Of a DNA stretch of 37,710 bases, positions 27,425 to 34,988 are shown one piece after another. This DNA is from Victivallales bacterium (GTDB lineage: Bacteria > Verrucomicrobiota > Lentisphaeria > Victivallales > SZUA-371). The position numbers and the translations under genes were made by a program. The DNA lies in contig JAFGXT010000136.1 in assembly GCA_016936495.1 (NCBI GenBank), positions 1 to 37,710 of the forward strand. Reading direction: 5' to 3'. The notes beneath the pieces were generated by a model. It searched no databases. It had not been told where the DNA came from and was given only the letters and a program-made list of their open reading frames with translations. Within the stretch, counting starts at the first letter, position 1, and each line of letters opens with the position of its first letter.

Positions 27425-27952
27425 TTTCCCTTCTATATTTGGTGTTTGCCACGTCTTTGTCAATAAGTTATTAACAGTTATCAACAATACATACGCAATA
27501 CTGCCGCAATTTACTTATAATCTTCTGGTAAAACCTCTTAGTCCGCCCACGAAAAGTTCATCCTCTTAACAGCTGAAACCATTTACTACTGCTTTTTTGA
27601 GCTCAACTGACCTTTAAATGAGTTTTTTAGGAGCAACGCTCCTTAACTTTTTTACACTCACCCGGCAAAGTTGTTATAATATAGAGTAAAACTAACAACT
27701 TACGCACTTCTGAGAAGTGCCGCCACAAGTTATTAACAACTTGTCAACATGCCTTTGCCTCTTGCTCTGCGGGAGACTATACACAAAATAATGATTTTTA
27801 CTTAATATGCAAATCAAAAAACAAAAGATTTGCGAAAAAAAACATTAACATTTTTTTAACTTTTCTCTAACATGGCGCAACATCAAAGCATTACGTCAAA
27901 ACAGAAAAAAAGAGTTTATTTTTATTTCTTTTTCCGTATTCAACCAAAGGCA
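27425..27952. other. AT-rich dnaA upstream region, candidate replication origin
   Basis: No gene is visible. DnaA-box-like 9-mers occur at 27468-27476 (TTATTAACA), 27478-27486 (TTATCAACA) and 27730-27738 (TTATTAACA), and the stretch 27780-27865 is very AT-rich, as a DNA unwinding element would be. Two hairpins are present: AGGAGC/GCTCCT (27629-27643) and GCACTTC/GAAGTGC (27704-27720). This could be oriC or simply DnaA autoregulation. The boxes are one mismatch from the classic TTATCCACA or weaker. Confidence 0.5.
27651..27680 (+). promoter_or_regulatory. Plus-strand promoter with no obvious gene
   Basis: TTTACA (27651-27656), an 18-base spacer and TATAAT (27675-27680) form a good sigma-70 promoter. 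It points away from dnaA into a region with no recognised plus-strand gene. Confidence 0.45.
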
Positions 27953-28735
27953 CTAATAAGGGGTAGCCCAAAGTCGGTTATCAAGGACTTTGTGCAATTT
28001 CAGCGGCATATCAAAGGTACGCGAAAGGTTGCCTTCAGTCAAAATATCTTCGCGTAAGCCGACGTCAAGGATCTCACCGTTTTTTATAATCATGCCTTTG
28101 GTGAAAACCTCGGTGATGTCCTCAATGCGTTGAGTAATAAAAACGATAGTGGGGGAGTTTTCGCGCCGTGCCATCTCGTTTATGCAATCAAGCAGGTGTT
28201 CACGGCTTTTCATGTCCAGGTGCACACAGGCTTCGTCAAAGATGAGCAATTCCGGTGATGAGATAAGGGCACGGCAGATAAGCACTTTGAGTTGTTCGCC
28301 GGACGAGAGGGTCTCAAACTTATGCGTCGCCAGTTTCAGACAGTTGAATTCTGACATGAGTTTTTCGGCGCGGCTGATCTCCTCCGGTTCCGGGTCGCGG
28401 AGCATGCCCATTGTCGCGTCAACGCCGGAGATTATAACTTCCATGGAGCTGGTCTCCGGGGAAGTCCATTTGAGCAGAAAGGGGCTCATCCAGGCGATGC
28501 GTTTGCGCATTTCCACCAGATTGGCGTGTCCGAATCGGCAGCCGAGCACGTTTATTTCCGCTCCGAAGAGCGGCCATTTCATGCCCATGAGCATTTTTAC
28601 CAAAGTGGTTTTGCCTGCGCCGTTGGAGCCCAGAATAAACCAGTGTTCTCCTGTTTTCACCTGCCAGTTAAAATTCTTCAGAGCATGATAAGTTCCATAA
28701 CGCACGGTGGCGTTTTTTATGTCAATTGCATTCAT
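27953..28735 (-). CDS. Orphan ABC-type ATP-binding protein (ModF-like)
   Basis: The 260-residue single nucleotide-binding domain has Walker A GSNGAGKTT (36-44), signature LSSGE (143-147) and Walker B LLIFDEA (catalytic Glu168). The switch position expected to be His reads FITQRIEDI, so it is Gln202, and the Q-loop region is MSPFLLKW without a clear Gln. The overall pattern resembles ModF/PhrA-type ATPases, which lack a transporter partner. No permease adjoins it. Its function could be regulatory or ribosome/DNA-associated; transport is less likely. It lies upstream of dnaA and 31 bases downstream of tyrA in the same direction. Confidence 0.8.
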   Translation of the reverse strand: MNAIDIKNATVRYGTYHALKNFNWQVKTGEHWFILGSNGAGKTTLVKMLMGMKWPLFGAEINVLGCRFGHANLVEMRKRIAWMSPFLLKWTSPETSSMEVIISGVDATMGMLRDPEPEEISRAEKLMSEFNCLKLATHKFETLSSGEQLKVLICRALISSPELLIFDEACVHLDMKSREHLLDCINEMARRENSPTIVFITQRIEDITEVFTKGMIIKNGEILDVGLREDILTEGNLSRTFDMPLKLHKVLDNRLWATPY

Positions 28736-28766
28736 TGTAAGACCTTTACATATTTAGCGCGGGGCG

Positions 28767-29708
28767 TCAGTCGCGTCCCGTTTGTTTATTCTTATATTCG
28801 AGCCAGCCGTCGCGCAGTTCTTTACCACGGACGAATTCAGCTTCAAGAGCGGCGAAATCACCGCGTTCGATTATTTCCGCCAGGCGCCGATAGTTTTTCT
28901 CCGCTTGTTTGACGCCTTCCAGCACCGCCGTTTGATTGTGTTCAATTATTTCGCGCCACATCCGGGGAGATGAGGAACTTATCCGGGAAGTATCGCGGAA
29001 TCCCGACGCGCAACCGGAATAACGCCGTGCGCGGGTTTGTTCGTCATCGCACTCAAGTACGGTCTGGGTCAAAGCTAGAGACATCACATGGGGGATATGG
29101 CTGGTATACGCCACAAGTTCGTCATGCGCCGCCGGACTGAGAATATTTACGCGGGAACCTATCAGTCGCCACATGGCGGAAAGTTTTTCCAAAGCCGTGG
29201 CGTCGGTGTTTTCCGTGGGGGTTATGAGCACTTCGGAATTGTCGTAGAGTTCTGGAAAAGCATTTTCCGGTCCGGATTTTTCTGTACCCGCCATCGGGTG
29301 CGCGCCGACAAAACAAACGCCGCTGTTTTTAAGCGCCGTTTCCCCGGCGGCGACGATGACCTGTTTTACGCTACCCACATCGCTGACCACCGCTCCGGCT
29401 TTCCAGCAATTCGCGTGCTTTTGTATGAAATTTATTATTTCCGGGATGGGCAGGCAGATAACCGTTATATCAGCTTGCCTCAAGACCTCACCGACGTCAT
29501 CGGCGCTATAGTCTATCACGCCCTTATCCAAAGCCCACTGCCTGACTTCATTTCTGCGCGCCCAGCCGCTCACCTTGACTTTACGGTCTTTAAGCGCCAT
29601 CGCCAGAGAAGCCCCCAGCAGACCAAGTCCAATAACCGCTACATTTCCTTTAAAACCATCTTCCGCCATATTGTATGATAACCTTATTTCATATCCGGTG
29701 TTTTCCAT
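28767..29708 (-). CDS. tyrA: Prephenate dehydrogenase
   Basis: The protein opens with the NAD-binding fold VAVIGLGLLGASLAMALK and contains GAHPMAGTEKSGPENA, the conserved TyrA substrate motif, plus YTSHIPHVMSLAL with the catalytic-type His region. It oxidatively decarboxylates prephenate to 4-hydroxyphenylpyruvate for tyrosine synthesis. The start is uncertain: the ATG at 29708 has GGAGG only 2 bases upstream; the ATG at 29669 begins right before the conserved fold but has only a distant AAGG. Length (about 300-313 residues) fits the mono-functional enzyme without chorismate mutase or ACT domain. No other aromatic-pathway gene adjoins it. Confidence 0.9.
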   Translation of the reverse strand: MENTGYEIRLSYNMAEDGFKGNVAVIGLGLLGASLAMALKDRKVKVSGWARRNEVRQWALDKGVIDYSADDVGEVLRQADITVICLPIPEIINFIQKHANCWKAGAVVSDVGSVKQVIVAAGETALKNSGVCFVGAHPMAGTEKSGPENAFPELYDNSEVLITPTENTDATALEKLSAMWRLIGSRVNILSPAAHDELVAYTSHIPHVMSLALTQTVLECDDEQTRARRYSGCASGFRDTSRISSSSPRMWREIIEHNQTAVLEGVKQAEKNYRRLAEIIERGDFAALEAEFVRGKELRDGWLEYKNKQTGRD

Positions 29709-29756
29709 TTCCTCCAAATATAACATTGAAAAATGAAAAACCCAAACACAACAAGG

Positions 29757-32435
29757 CTAAATACCTTCAGAATCAGCGAAGACTTTCAGCACTCCTGTTG
29801 AATCCTGAGGCAAAGTAATCTCCAGCACCCCGGCTCCACCACGACGCGACGTCAATTCCCCGCCGCTGTAAGTGGCGTTGAAAGCATCAGTTCCGCCTGT
29901 TACCAGCAATACCGTGCTTTTTGCTCCGGCAGTGCCGCCAATGCTTAGATGATATTCATAAGCGCCGTCAGCATGGTTTTCCGATTCCACCCACAAATCG
30001 AAACCGCCGCTCAATCTTCCCGGACAATAATACGCGCCGAACCAGGATAGTATCGGAGCGGACAAGCCACCGAAGTGATGCCAACCCCCGCCGCGACCGG
30101 ATTCAATGGTGAAATGCTCAAAACAGTAATAACTGTCCGCCACCTCCCGACGCCATATTTCCAGCGCGGTATTGGCGATTTTCCATGCCAGCTCGCCGCG
30201 TCCCTCGTTGAGCGCGGTCTTCCAGTAAAACCATTGATGCGGCATCCATACCGAACCATTCCAGTAGCCGTCACGGCGATAGTAAGGCGCGGACAGATCA
30301 ACGGTGGACAAGCCGGTTGGCGTCATAAAATGTTTTTCCGACGCCAGGCGCTCAAACATAAGTTGTTTCTGCTCTTCTGTGCATATCCCGGCTATCAACG
30401 GAGATATCCCGTCCATGCCCATGTTATAGTTTGCGCCGGAGCTATGCCGGTAGAACTCCAGTGCGTCTCCATTTTCATCATGCCTTACATAGCTGTAGTA
30501 TCCGGCGTCGACATCCCATGAGTACTTGTTCAAGGCGGAAGACAACGTATTTATGTCCTGTTCATAACCGGGTATATCGGCGTCAAAATCAAGTTCCCGC
30601 GCGGCACGGCAGAGGATTTTCGCCACCCTTATCGCCATTGCCGAACTTATCACCGGAGTAACTTTTTCCAGTTCCTGACGGCAACCATGATGTAACTCCA
30701 ACTGAGGCGGATAATCATCCCAGCCGCCGGAATTATAAAAATATTCCCAGGTCTTAAGCAGTCCGGATTTGAGTTCTCCGGTGGATGAGCCGGGAGCATG
30801 TCCCGCCAGAAAATTGTAATACTGCCGCAGACGAGGATAAAAATAACTTAACAGATTTTTGTCCTGAGTTCTGTTCCACAGTTCCAGCAGCAGGTAATGC
30901 TGTACCGGCACCGGGGAACCGTGATGTATAAACGCCGCCTCGGCGTCGCCGGGTTCGGTTACATACGCGTTAAGGTTTTCGATCGCCCGCTCTAGGTCTA
31001 TTTCCAGAAGTCCCAGTCCGATAAATCCCGAGTCCCAGGTGTATAGACTGTTCCAGCAGCGTCCCGGAGTATGATGACGAATGAAACTTCTGCGGGTATA
31101 AACCGGATACACTACATTGGACATTACCACCGCGTTCATAAGCTGTTGGCTGAATAAATATTTTTCTCCTGATTCCGTGGTCGCCGGACGATACGCCGAA
31201 GCCGCTCCACGGCAGTATATCTCCTCCAATGCGGCAGTGGACAGATCCAGCCCGGCAAAGGTTTCCGCGCTTCCGCTGCCAACAACAAAATAATTTACCC
31301 GGGAGCCGCCGGGAAGCAATGTTACCGGTTGCACGGTAATATCCGTACAGCGTTCCTTGTCACCATTATTGATATTACGCATAAAATGCTGGTGTACCGC
31401 GTCGTTATACAGCAACGTGTCTCTGACGCTTTCAACCTGATATTTACGGCTGACGCCAGACGCGTCGTCCCACCATAACAGATATTTATGCGCAATATCT
31501 TTAAAGCCGACCAGTACGGAATTTTCCATCGGACCCGGCTCGTGTATCGGTTCATTGCTCCAGTCACAGTTACGGAAGATTATTTTGTTCGCGTCTTCCG
31601 CCGCGCTAACGGCTATACCATCCAGACGTATCGCCGCGCCGCCATTAGACATCAGCCATAGTTCCGTATCGGAAAGCGATCCGGTATAGATTACAACGCT
31701 CTCATATTTACCAGAACCGTGCAGTTGTATTGTGCCTTCGGCGGCTCCGCTCAGGTCGAAAGTCAGAGTTTCGCCATCAGGAAGCATATAACGCAAAGTG
31801 ATGCTGCCAGCTGCCGTCGGGCTTATCTTAAAACAGATGGCATCGCCGCGCTCAAGACCGAAATCTTTACCGATGCAATATCCTCCGACCGTTCCGGCGT
31901 CAAACATCTCACCCCGACGCAATCCATCCCATACCAGAGCGTCGTCATGACGCGGCGTTGCGAACTTCAAACTACTGTTATCGACCGCGTCCACCCATTC
32001 CGCGCCGGGTGGTAATACCACCTCATATGGAGATGCTCCAGGGAATTCCAGCATCGACAGCAGGTGAAACGCCATACTCACCGGGGTTTCCGTACAATTG
32101 AACGTCTCGCAGCGTATCAACCGGAATTCATCACTGATACGGCTGAAACTCACCTGAGAATATATCTTGTCACGATAAATTATCTGCTGACGATACGCAT
32201 AATATTCCAGATCGGCTGAGACCTCCCAGGGCGTGTAACCCGACTCTTTCAGCACATCCGGGATCAATACGTCGCGACGGTACAGCCCCGGTATCAGTGA
32301 TACGTCAAACCTGAATCCACGTCCGGCGTCGGCAAGATGCGATATGCCAAAATACTTTTTTGAATAAGGCCCCCACTGCGGTAGCGACAGATCATGACTG
32401 CCCCTTAATTTATGTTCATTGAAAATATCATTCAT
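29757..32435 (-). CDS. Large cytoplasmic (alpha/alpha)6-barrel glycoside hydrolase (GH63/MGH1-like)
   Basis: The 892-residue protein has no signal peptide. The N-terminal half is a beta-rich supersandwich-like region. The C-terminal half (about 440-820) is an (alpha/alpha)6 barrel with CWNSLYTWDSGFIGLGLLEID, WEYFYNSGGWDDYPPQ, GANYNMGMDGISPLIAGI and DGYWNGSVWMPHQWFYWKTAL, segments typical of GH63, trehalase and mannosylglycerate-hydrolase-like families. Acidic residues in the WDSGF and GGWDDYP segments are candidate catalytic groups; I did not identify them with certainty. The enzyme would act on imported oligosaccharides. A GntR/LacI-type repressor gene lies 41 bases upstream in the same direction, forming a two-gene sugar-response unit. 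The exact family needs a profile search. Confidence 0.75.
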   Translation of the reverse strand: MNDIFNEHKLRGSHDLSLPQWGPYSKKYFGISHLADAGRGFRFDVSLIPGLYRRDVLIPDVLKESGYTPWEVSADLEYYAYRQQIIYRDKIYSQVSFSRISDEFRLIRCETFNCTETPVSMAFHLLSMLEFPGASPYEVVLPPGAEWVDAVDNSSLKFATPRHDDALVWDGLRRGEMFDAGTVGGYCIGKDFGLERGDAICFKISPTAAGSITLRYMLPDGETLTFDLSGAAEGTIQLHGSGKYESVVIYTGSLSDTELWLMSNGGAAIRLDGIAVSAAEDANKIIFRNCDWSNEPIHEPGPMENSVLVGFKDIAHKYLLWWDDASGVSRKYQVESVRDTLLYNDAVHQHFMRNINNGDKERCTDITVQPVTLLPGGSRVNYFVVGSGSAETFAGLDLSTAALEEIYCRGAASAYRPATTESGEKYLFSQQLMNAVVMSNVVYPVYTRRSFIRHHTPGRCWNSLYTWDSGFIGLGLLEIDLERAIENLNAYVTEPGDAEAAFIHHGSPVPVQHYLLLELWNRTQDKNLLSYFYPRLRQYYNFLAGHAPGSSTGELKSGLLKTWEYFYNSGGWDDYPPQLELHHGCRQELEKVTPVISSAMAIRVAKILCRAARELDFDADIPGYEQDINTLSSALNKYSWDVDAGYYSYVRHDENGDALEFYRHSSGANYNMGMDGISPLIAGICTEEQKQLMFERLASEKHFMTPTGLSTVDLSAPYYRRDGYWNGSVWMPHQWFYWKTALNEGRGELAWKIANTALEIWRREVADSYYCFEHFTIESGRGGGWHHFGGLSAPILSWFGAYYCPGRLSGGFDLWVESENHADGAYEYHLSIGGTAGAKSTVLLVTGGTDAFNATYSGGELTSRRGGAGVLEITLPQDSTGVLKVFADSEGI

Positions 32436-32456
32436 AACAACTGCAATACCTTTTTA

Positions 32457-33476
32457 TTAAATACTTCCGCCATCAATAAACCTGAGTTTCACAAAACCCG
32501 ATACATTCGCGCACGGATCGTCAAGACGCCGCCGTAACGCTTTCAGCAATGACTCGCCCAAGTCCCTGCCGGAAGCCACAAACATACTTCCGCAACCGTT
32601 ATCGTCGGAGGCACACGCCGCCGCCACTGAAACATTGTCCGGCACCGTCGCCAATACCCCTTTTAACATATGCTGATTCCAGCAGATTATCCCGTCAGGC
32701 GGAGTTTCATGCTCAAACAATGCACTTACCGCCGCGCGTGATTCTGCTTCATGATTTCCGCTGGCGCTCAAACAGCAGTAACGTTGCGGCGAGAATTCAA
32801 GCTCCGCGTTCACTAACGCGATTATAAAACGTTCTCTTAACCAGCGTCCGTATCCCGGCACCGAATGCGAGCCCAGCGTAATAAAAGCTATACGTTTCCG
32901 CCCGCGAATTTGCATCATGCGTATGGTTTCCGCCAGTGCCCCGGCGTTGTCGTGATCGCAAAAGGGCAGAATCGGCGCAGGCGTCGCCGGATAGTTTGCC
33001 AGTATTGTCGGAATCCCGCTGCGGGCTATGCGCATCTGCTCGGATTCGGAAATACCTCCGGCGATGAGCAATCCGTTCAGTTTCATCGAACGCGTCATTT
33101 CCAGATCACAACGTCCATCCTCATATGGCAGCATGGTCAGCGAACAGGATTCCTCACGCGCCGCTTTCTGAATGCCCTGCATTAACGCGTACACCAGCGT
33201 ATCACTCTGCGTATGATCACCGGAGGCAAAATATGACCCCGTCAGACCCACCACCAATTTCCTGTCCGCACTCAATCGGCTTCCGACTATAAAACTTCCC
33301 TTACCGGGAACCGTTCGTATCCACCCTTCATCTTTCAGCTCACGCAAGACATTCGACACCGTCGCAGGAGACACCCCGAAACTCGACGCCAACTCCGCCC
33401 GCGACGGTAGTAAACTGTCTTCTGTTCCCAATAAACGCTCGCGCAACTGCTCGCGTAACATATCATGCTTCGTCAT
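32457..33476 (-). CDS. GntR/LacI-type transcriptional regulator
   Basis: I chose the ATG at 33476 (339 residues) because AAAGG lies 6 bases upstream; an in-frame ATG at 33491 would start inside the operator palindrome. A GntR winged helix (about 1-65; SRAELASSFGVSPATVSNVL, VPGKGSFIVG) is followed by a LacI-type sensor domain (VVGLTGSY, LNGLLIAGG, RKRIAFITLG, PDGIICWN). It most likely represses itself and the downstream glycosidase until a sugar binds. The palindrome at the predicted start of transcription supports autoregulation. It is divergent from the cobalamin-riboswitch operon. Confidence 0.88.
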   Translation of the reverse strand: MTKHDMLREQLRERLLGTEDSLLPSRAELASSFGVSPATVSNVLRELKDEGWIRTVPGKGSFIVGSRLSADRKLVVGLTGSYFASGDHTQSDTLVYALMQGIQKAAREESCSLTMLPYEDGRCDLEMTRSMKLNGLLIAGGISESEQMRIARSGIPTILANYPATPAPILPFCDHDNAGALAETIRMMQIRGRKRIAFITLGSHSVPGYGRWLRERFIIALVNAELEFSPQRYCCLSASGNHEAESRAAVSALFEHETPPDGIICWNQHMLKGVLATVPDNVSVAAACASDDNGCGSMFVASGRDLGESLLKALRRRLDDPCANVSGFVKLRFIDGGSI

Positions 33477-33489
33477 TTTTATACCTTTC

Positions 33490-33503
33490 ATTGACCGGTC
33501 AAT
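33490..33503. promoter_or_regulatory. Perfect 14-base palindrome, operator of the GntR/LacI-type regulator
   Basis: ATTGACCGGTCAAT is its own reverse complement, with a central CG step as in LacI-type operators. It lies 6 bases after the -10 box of the minus-strand promoter, so bound repressor would cover the start of transcription. Confidence 0.7.
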
Positions 33504-33509
33504 AATATT

Positions 33510-33537
33510 ATTTTACAGCTTTGCCGAAAAAAGTCAA
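33510..33537 (-). promoter_or_regulatory. Promoter of the regulator/glycosidase unit
   Basis: On the minus strand TTGACT (complement of 33532-33537), a 16-base spacer and TAAAAT (complement of 33510-33515) fit a sigma-70 promoter. Confidence 0.65.
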
Positions 33538-33556
33538 GATTTATTTTCAACGGACA

Positions 33557-33584
33557 TTGAGTTTTACGTGATGAGCGGTATTTT
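33557..33584 (+). promoter_or_regulatory. Possible promoter of the cobalamin-riboswitch operon
   Basis: TTGAGT (33557-33562) and TATTTT (33579-33584) are 16 bases apart and would start a transcript near 33591, just before the riboswitch. The hexamers are partial matches. Confidence 0.4.
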
Positions 33585-33594
33585 ATATGCCTGA

Positions 33595-33694
33595 TCTCAA
33601 AATATCAGAGCGGTGAATCCCGTGAAAACCGGGAACTGTCACGCAACCGTGAATGCGAAAAGTAATGCATGAGTCGGATCCCGCGGTTTTGAGA
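33595..33694 (+). promoter_or_regulatory. Cobalamin (B12) riboswitch
   Basis: The closing stem TCTCAAAA (33595-33602) pairs perfectly with TTTTGAGA (33687-33694). Inside lie GGTGAATCCCGTGAAAAC, CGGGAACTGTCACGCAACCG and GAGTCGGATCCCGCGG, which follow the conserved core of cobalamin riboswitches (GGTG-AA-TCC; CTGTC-CGCAAC; the B12-box-like GAGTCGGAT). Hairpins CCCG/CGGG and ATGC/GCAT fit the internal helices. At about 100 bases it is short, as in the Cbl-II type. No U-tract terminator follows, so control is probably translational; a ribosome binding site lies at about 33721-33727. B12 normally shuts such operons off. Confidence 0.8.
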
Positions 33695-33739
33695 ATAAAC
33701 ATCTAATGTGCGTGCAACACAAAGGATAGAAAAACAAAA

Positions 33740-34564
33740 ATGAAAAAATGCAATTCTCAAAGTTGTAAGCAGTTCACACTCATCGAATTGCTTGTCGTCA
33801 TCTCCATCATCGCCATTCTTGCCGGAATGCTAATGCCCGCGCTGGCGAACGCCAGGGAAAAAGCCAAAGGCATCTCCTGTACCAGTAATCTTAAACAGAT
33901 AGCATTGGCAAACGTAAGCTATTCAGTGGACTACCGCTACTATGCGCCTTACCAGTTGAAAGATGCCGGTATGGGTGGTGCGGGTATGCGCTGGTGCGGA
34001 GATTACGACGGTGTGGCAAAACTTTATGATTTCACCGGGGAAGGTTTTATGACTTCATATGGTGTCAGCGGCAAAGTACTGGTGTGCCCGGATTGGAAAC
34101 TTCCTGTTGATATTACCGCAGTCTCGGGCGGCGCGGGTTACGGTTATAACTATTACGGGGTAGCATCCTGGACTTACCTGACCAATGTTTCTCCCTCAAC
34201 ACTAGGTTCCGGCGCGGGTATGCCACCGACCAAAATAGCCGCTCCGTCGGAAACTATCGCTTTTGCCGACTGCGTTGACACTACTAAAGACGTTATCACT
34301 GGAGCCGTGGCTATATATCCGCATTATACTCCATATGGCAGTGCGGATGGAACTTATAAAATTGTGTTTGGCAGTGCAGTTACCCGTCGTGACAACATCC
34401 ATTTCCGGCACAACCGCCTTGGTAGTGTGGCATGGGTGGACGGACATGTTACTTCTGAGCGTCCGACTCGACTGAATAGTAATAAACCCGCGCTGGCGGC
34501 GACTTATACCATTGGCAGTATCGGGGAACAGGATAACGCATTGTGGGATCCATGGAATTTATAG
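33740..34564 (+). CDS. Prepilin-type protein with H-X9-DG motif, first gene of the B12 operon
   Basis: The 274-residue protein has [20 protein letters not shown] (residues 12-31) with Glu at position 5 of the mature form, preceded by Gln rather than Gly. The C-terminal H-X9-DG is exact ([15 protein letters not shown]). It is a paralogue of the protein at 1520, with the same length class but a different middle region, including conserved Cys in ISCTSN and VLVCPDW. It is the first gene after the cobalamin riboswitch, which suggests a role at the cell surface in corrinoid capture or in assembly of a surface fibre; this is inference. AAAGGA lies upstream. Confidence 0.85.
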   Translation: MKKCNSQSCKQFTLIELLVVISIIAILAGMLMPALANAREKAKGISCTSNLKQIALANVSYSVDYRYYAPYQLKDAGMGGAGMRWCGDYDGVAKLYDFTGEGFMTSYGVSGKVLVCPDWKLPVDITAVSGGAGYGYNYYGVASWTYLTNVSPSTLGSGAGMPPTKIAAPSETIAFADCVDTTKDVITGAVAIYPHYTPYGSADGTYKIVFGSAVTRRDNIHFRHNRLGSVAWVDGHVTSERPTRLNSNKPALAATYTIGSIGEQDNALWDPWNL

Positions 34565-34577
34565 GATTGGTATCATC

Positions 34578-34988
34578 ATGAAACAGATAATAATACTTAT
34601 AGTACTGGTAATCTTTGCCCTTGTATATTTTCTTTGGCCGAAGTCAAAGCCGGAGATCAGCCGTTTGGACAAAGCTTCAGCAGCAGAGTCGGGGATGGCG
34701 CTGAACGCCGCCGAAAAAGCATATCAAGCTTTTAGCGAAAACGGCATGGAAAAGCTCAGACCTCTGATGATAAAACTTGATGGGCATGGCTACGGCGATC
34801 AGGAAAAAATTCTAGATCAGATCAAGTCCCCACGTTTTGACCGCGCGAAAGTATGGCAACCGCGCTTTGATAAGAATCTGTTCTATGTTCATGTTCCGAC
34901 CGCCAGCGGAGAAAATCTGATTATGGCTTTTATCCGGCAACAGAACAACGAGTTAAAATTGGCTTCGGTCAGCCGGGACGCAAGATGA
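34578..34988 (+). CDS. Small membrane-anchored protein of unknown function
   Basis: The ATG at 34578 (136 residues) has AGGATTGG upstream, and directly begins a membrane helix MKQIIILIVLVIFALVYFLW followed by a basic PKSKP stretch. The remaining about 110 residues are mostly outside the membrane by the positive-inside rule if anchored N-in; the domain contains KAYQAFSENGMEKLRPLMIKL and FYVHVPTASGENLIMAFI and shows no family I recognise. Its stop overlaps the start of the radical SAM gene by 4 bases (ATGA), so they are translationally coupled. It has no Cys and thus no metal-binding motif is evident. Confidence 0.75.
   Translation: MKQIIILIVLVIFALVYFLWPKSKPEISRLDKASAAESGMALNAAEKAYQAFSENGMEKLRPLMIKLDGHGYGDQEKILDQIKSPRFDRAKVWQPRFDKNLFYVHVPTASGENLIMAFIRQQNNELKLASVSRDAR

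Noticed and set aside
27425-27487. Longer dnaA start at 27487
   Set aside because: It would encode a non-conserved N-terminal extension and translate the DnaA-box-like repeats; the ATG at 27424 has a better ribosome binding site and a normal domain I.
27872-28057. 61-residue plus-strand open frame rich in Phe, Lys and Tyr
   Set aside because: Overlaps the ABC ATPase antisense, has low-complexity content and no ribosome binding site.
34512-34577. N-terminal 22-residue extension of the anchored protein
   Set aside because: It overlaps the end of the pseudopilin and would place a non-signal-like segment before the membrane helix; the ATG at 34578 has a ribosome binding site.
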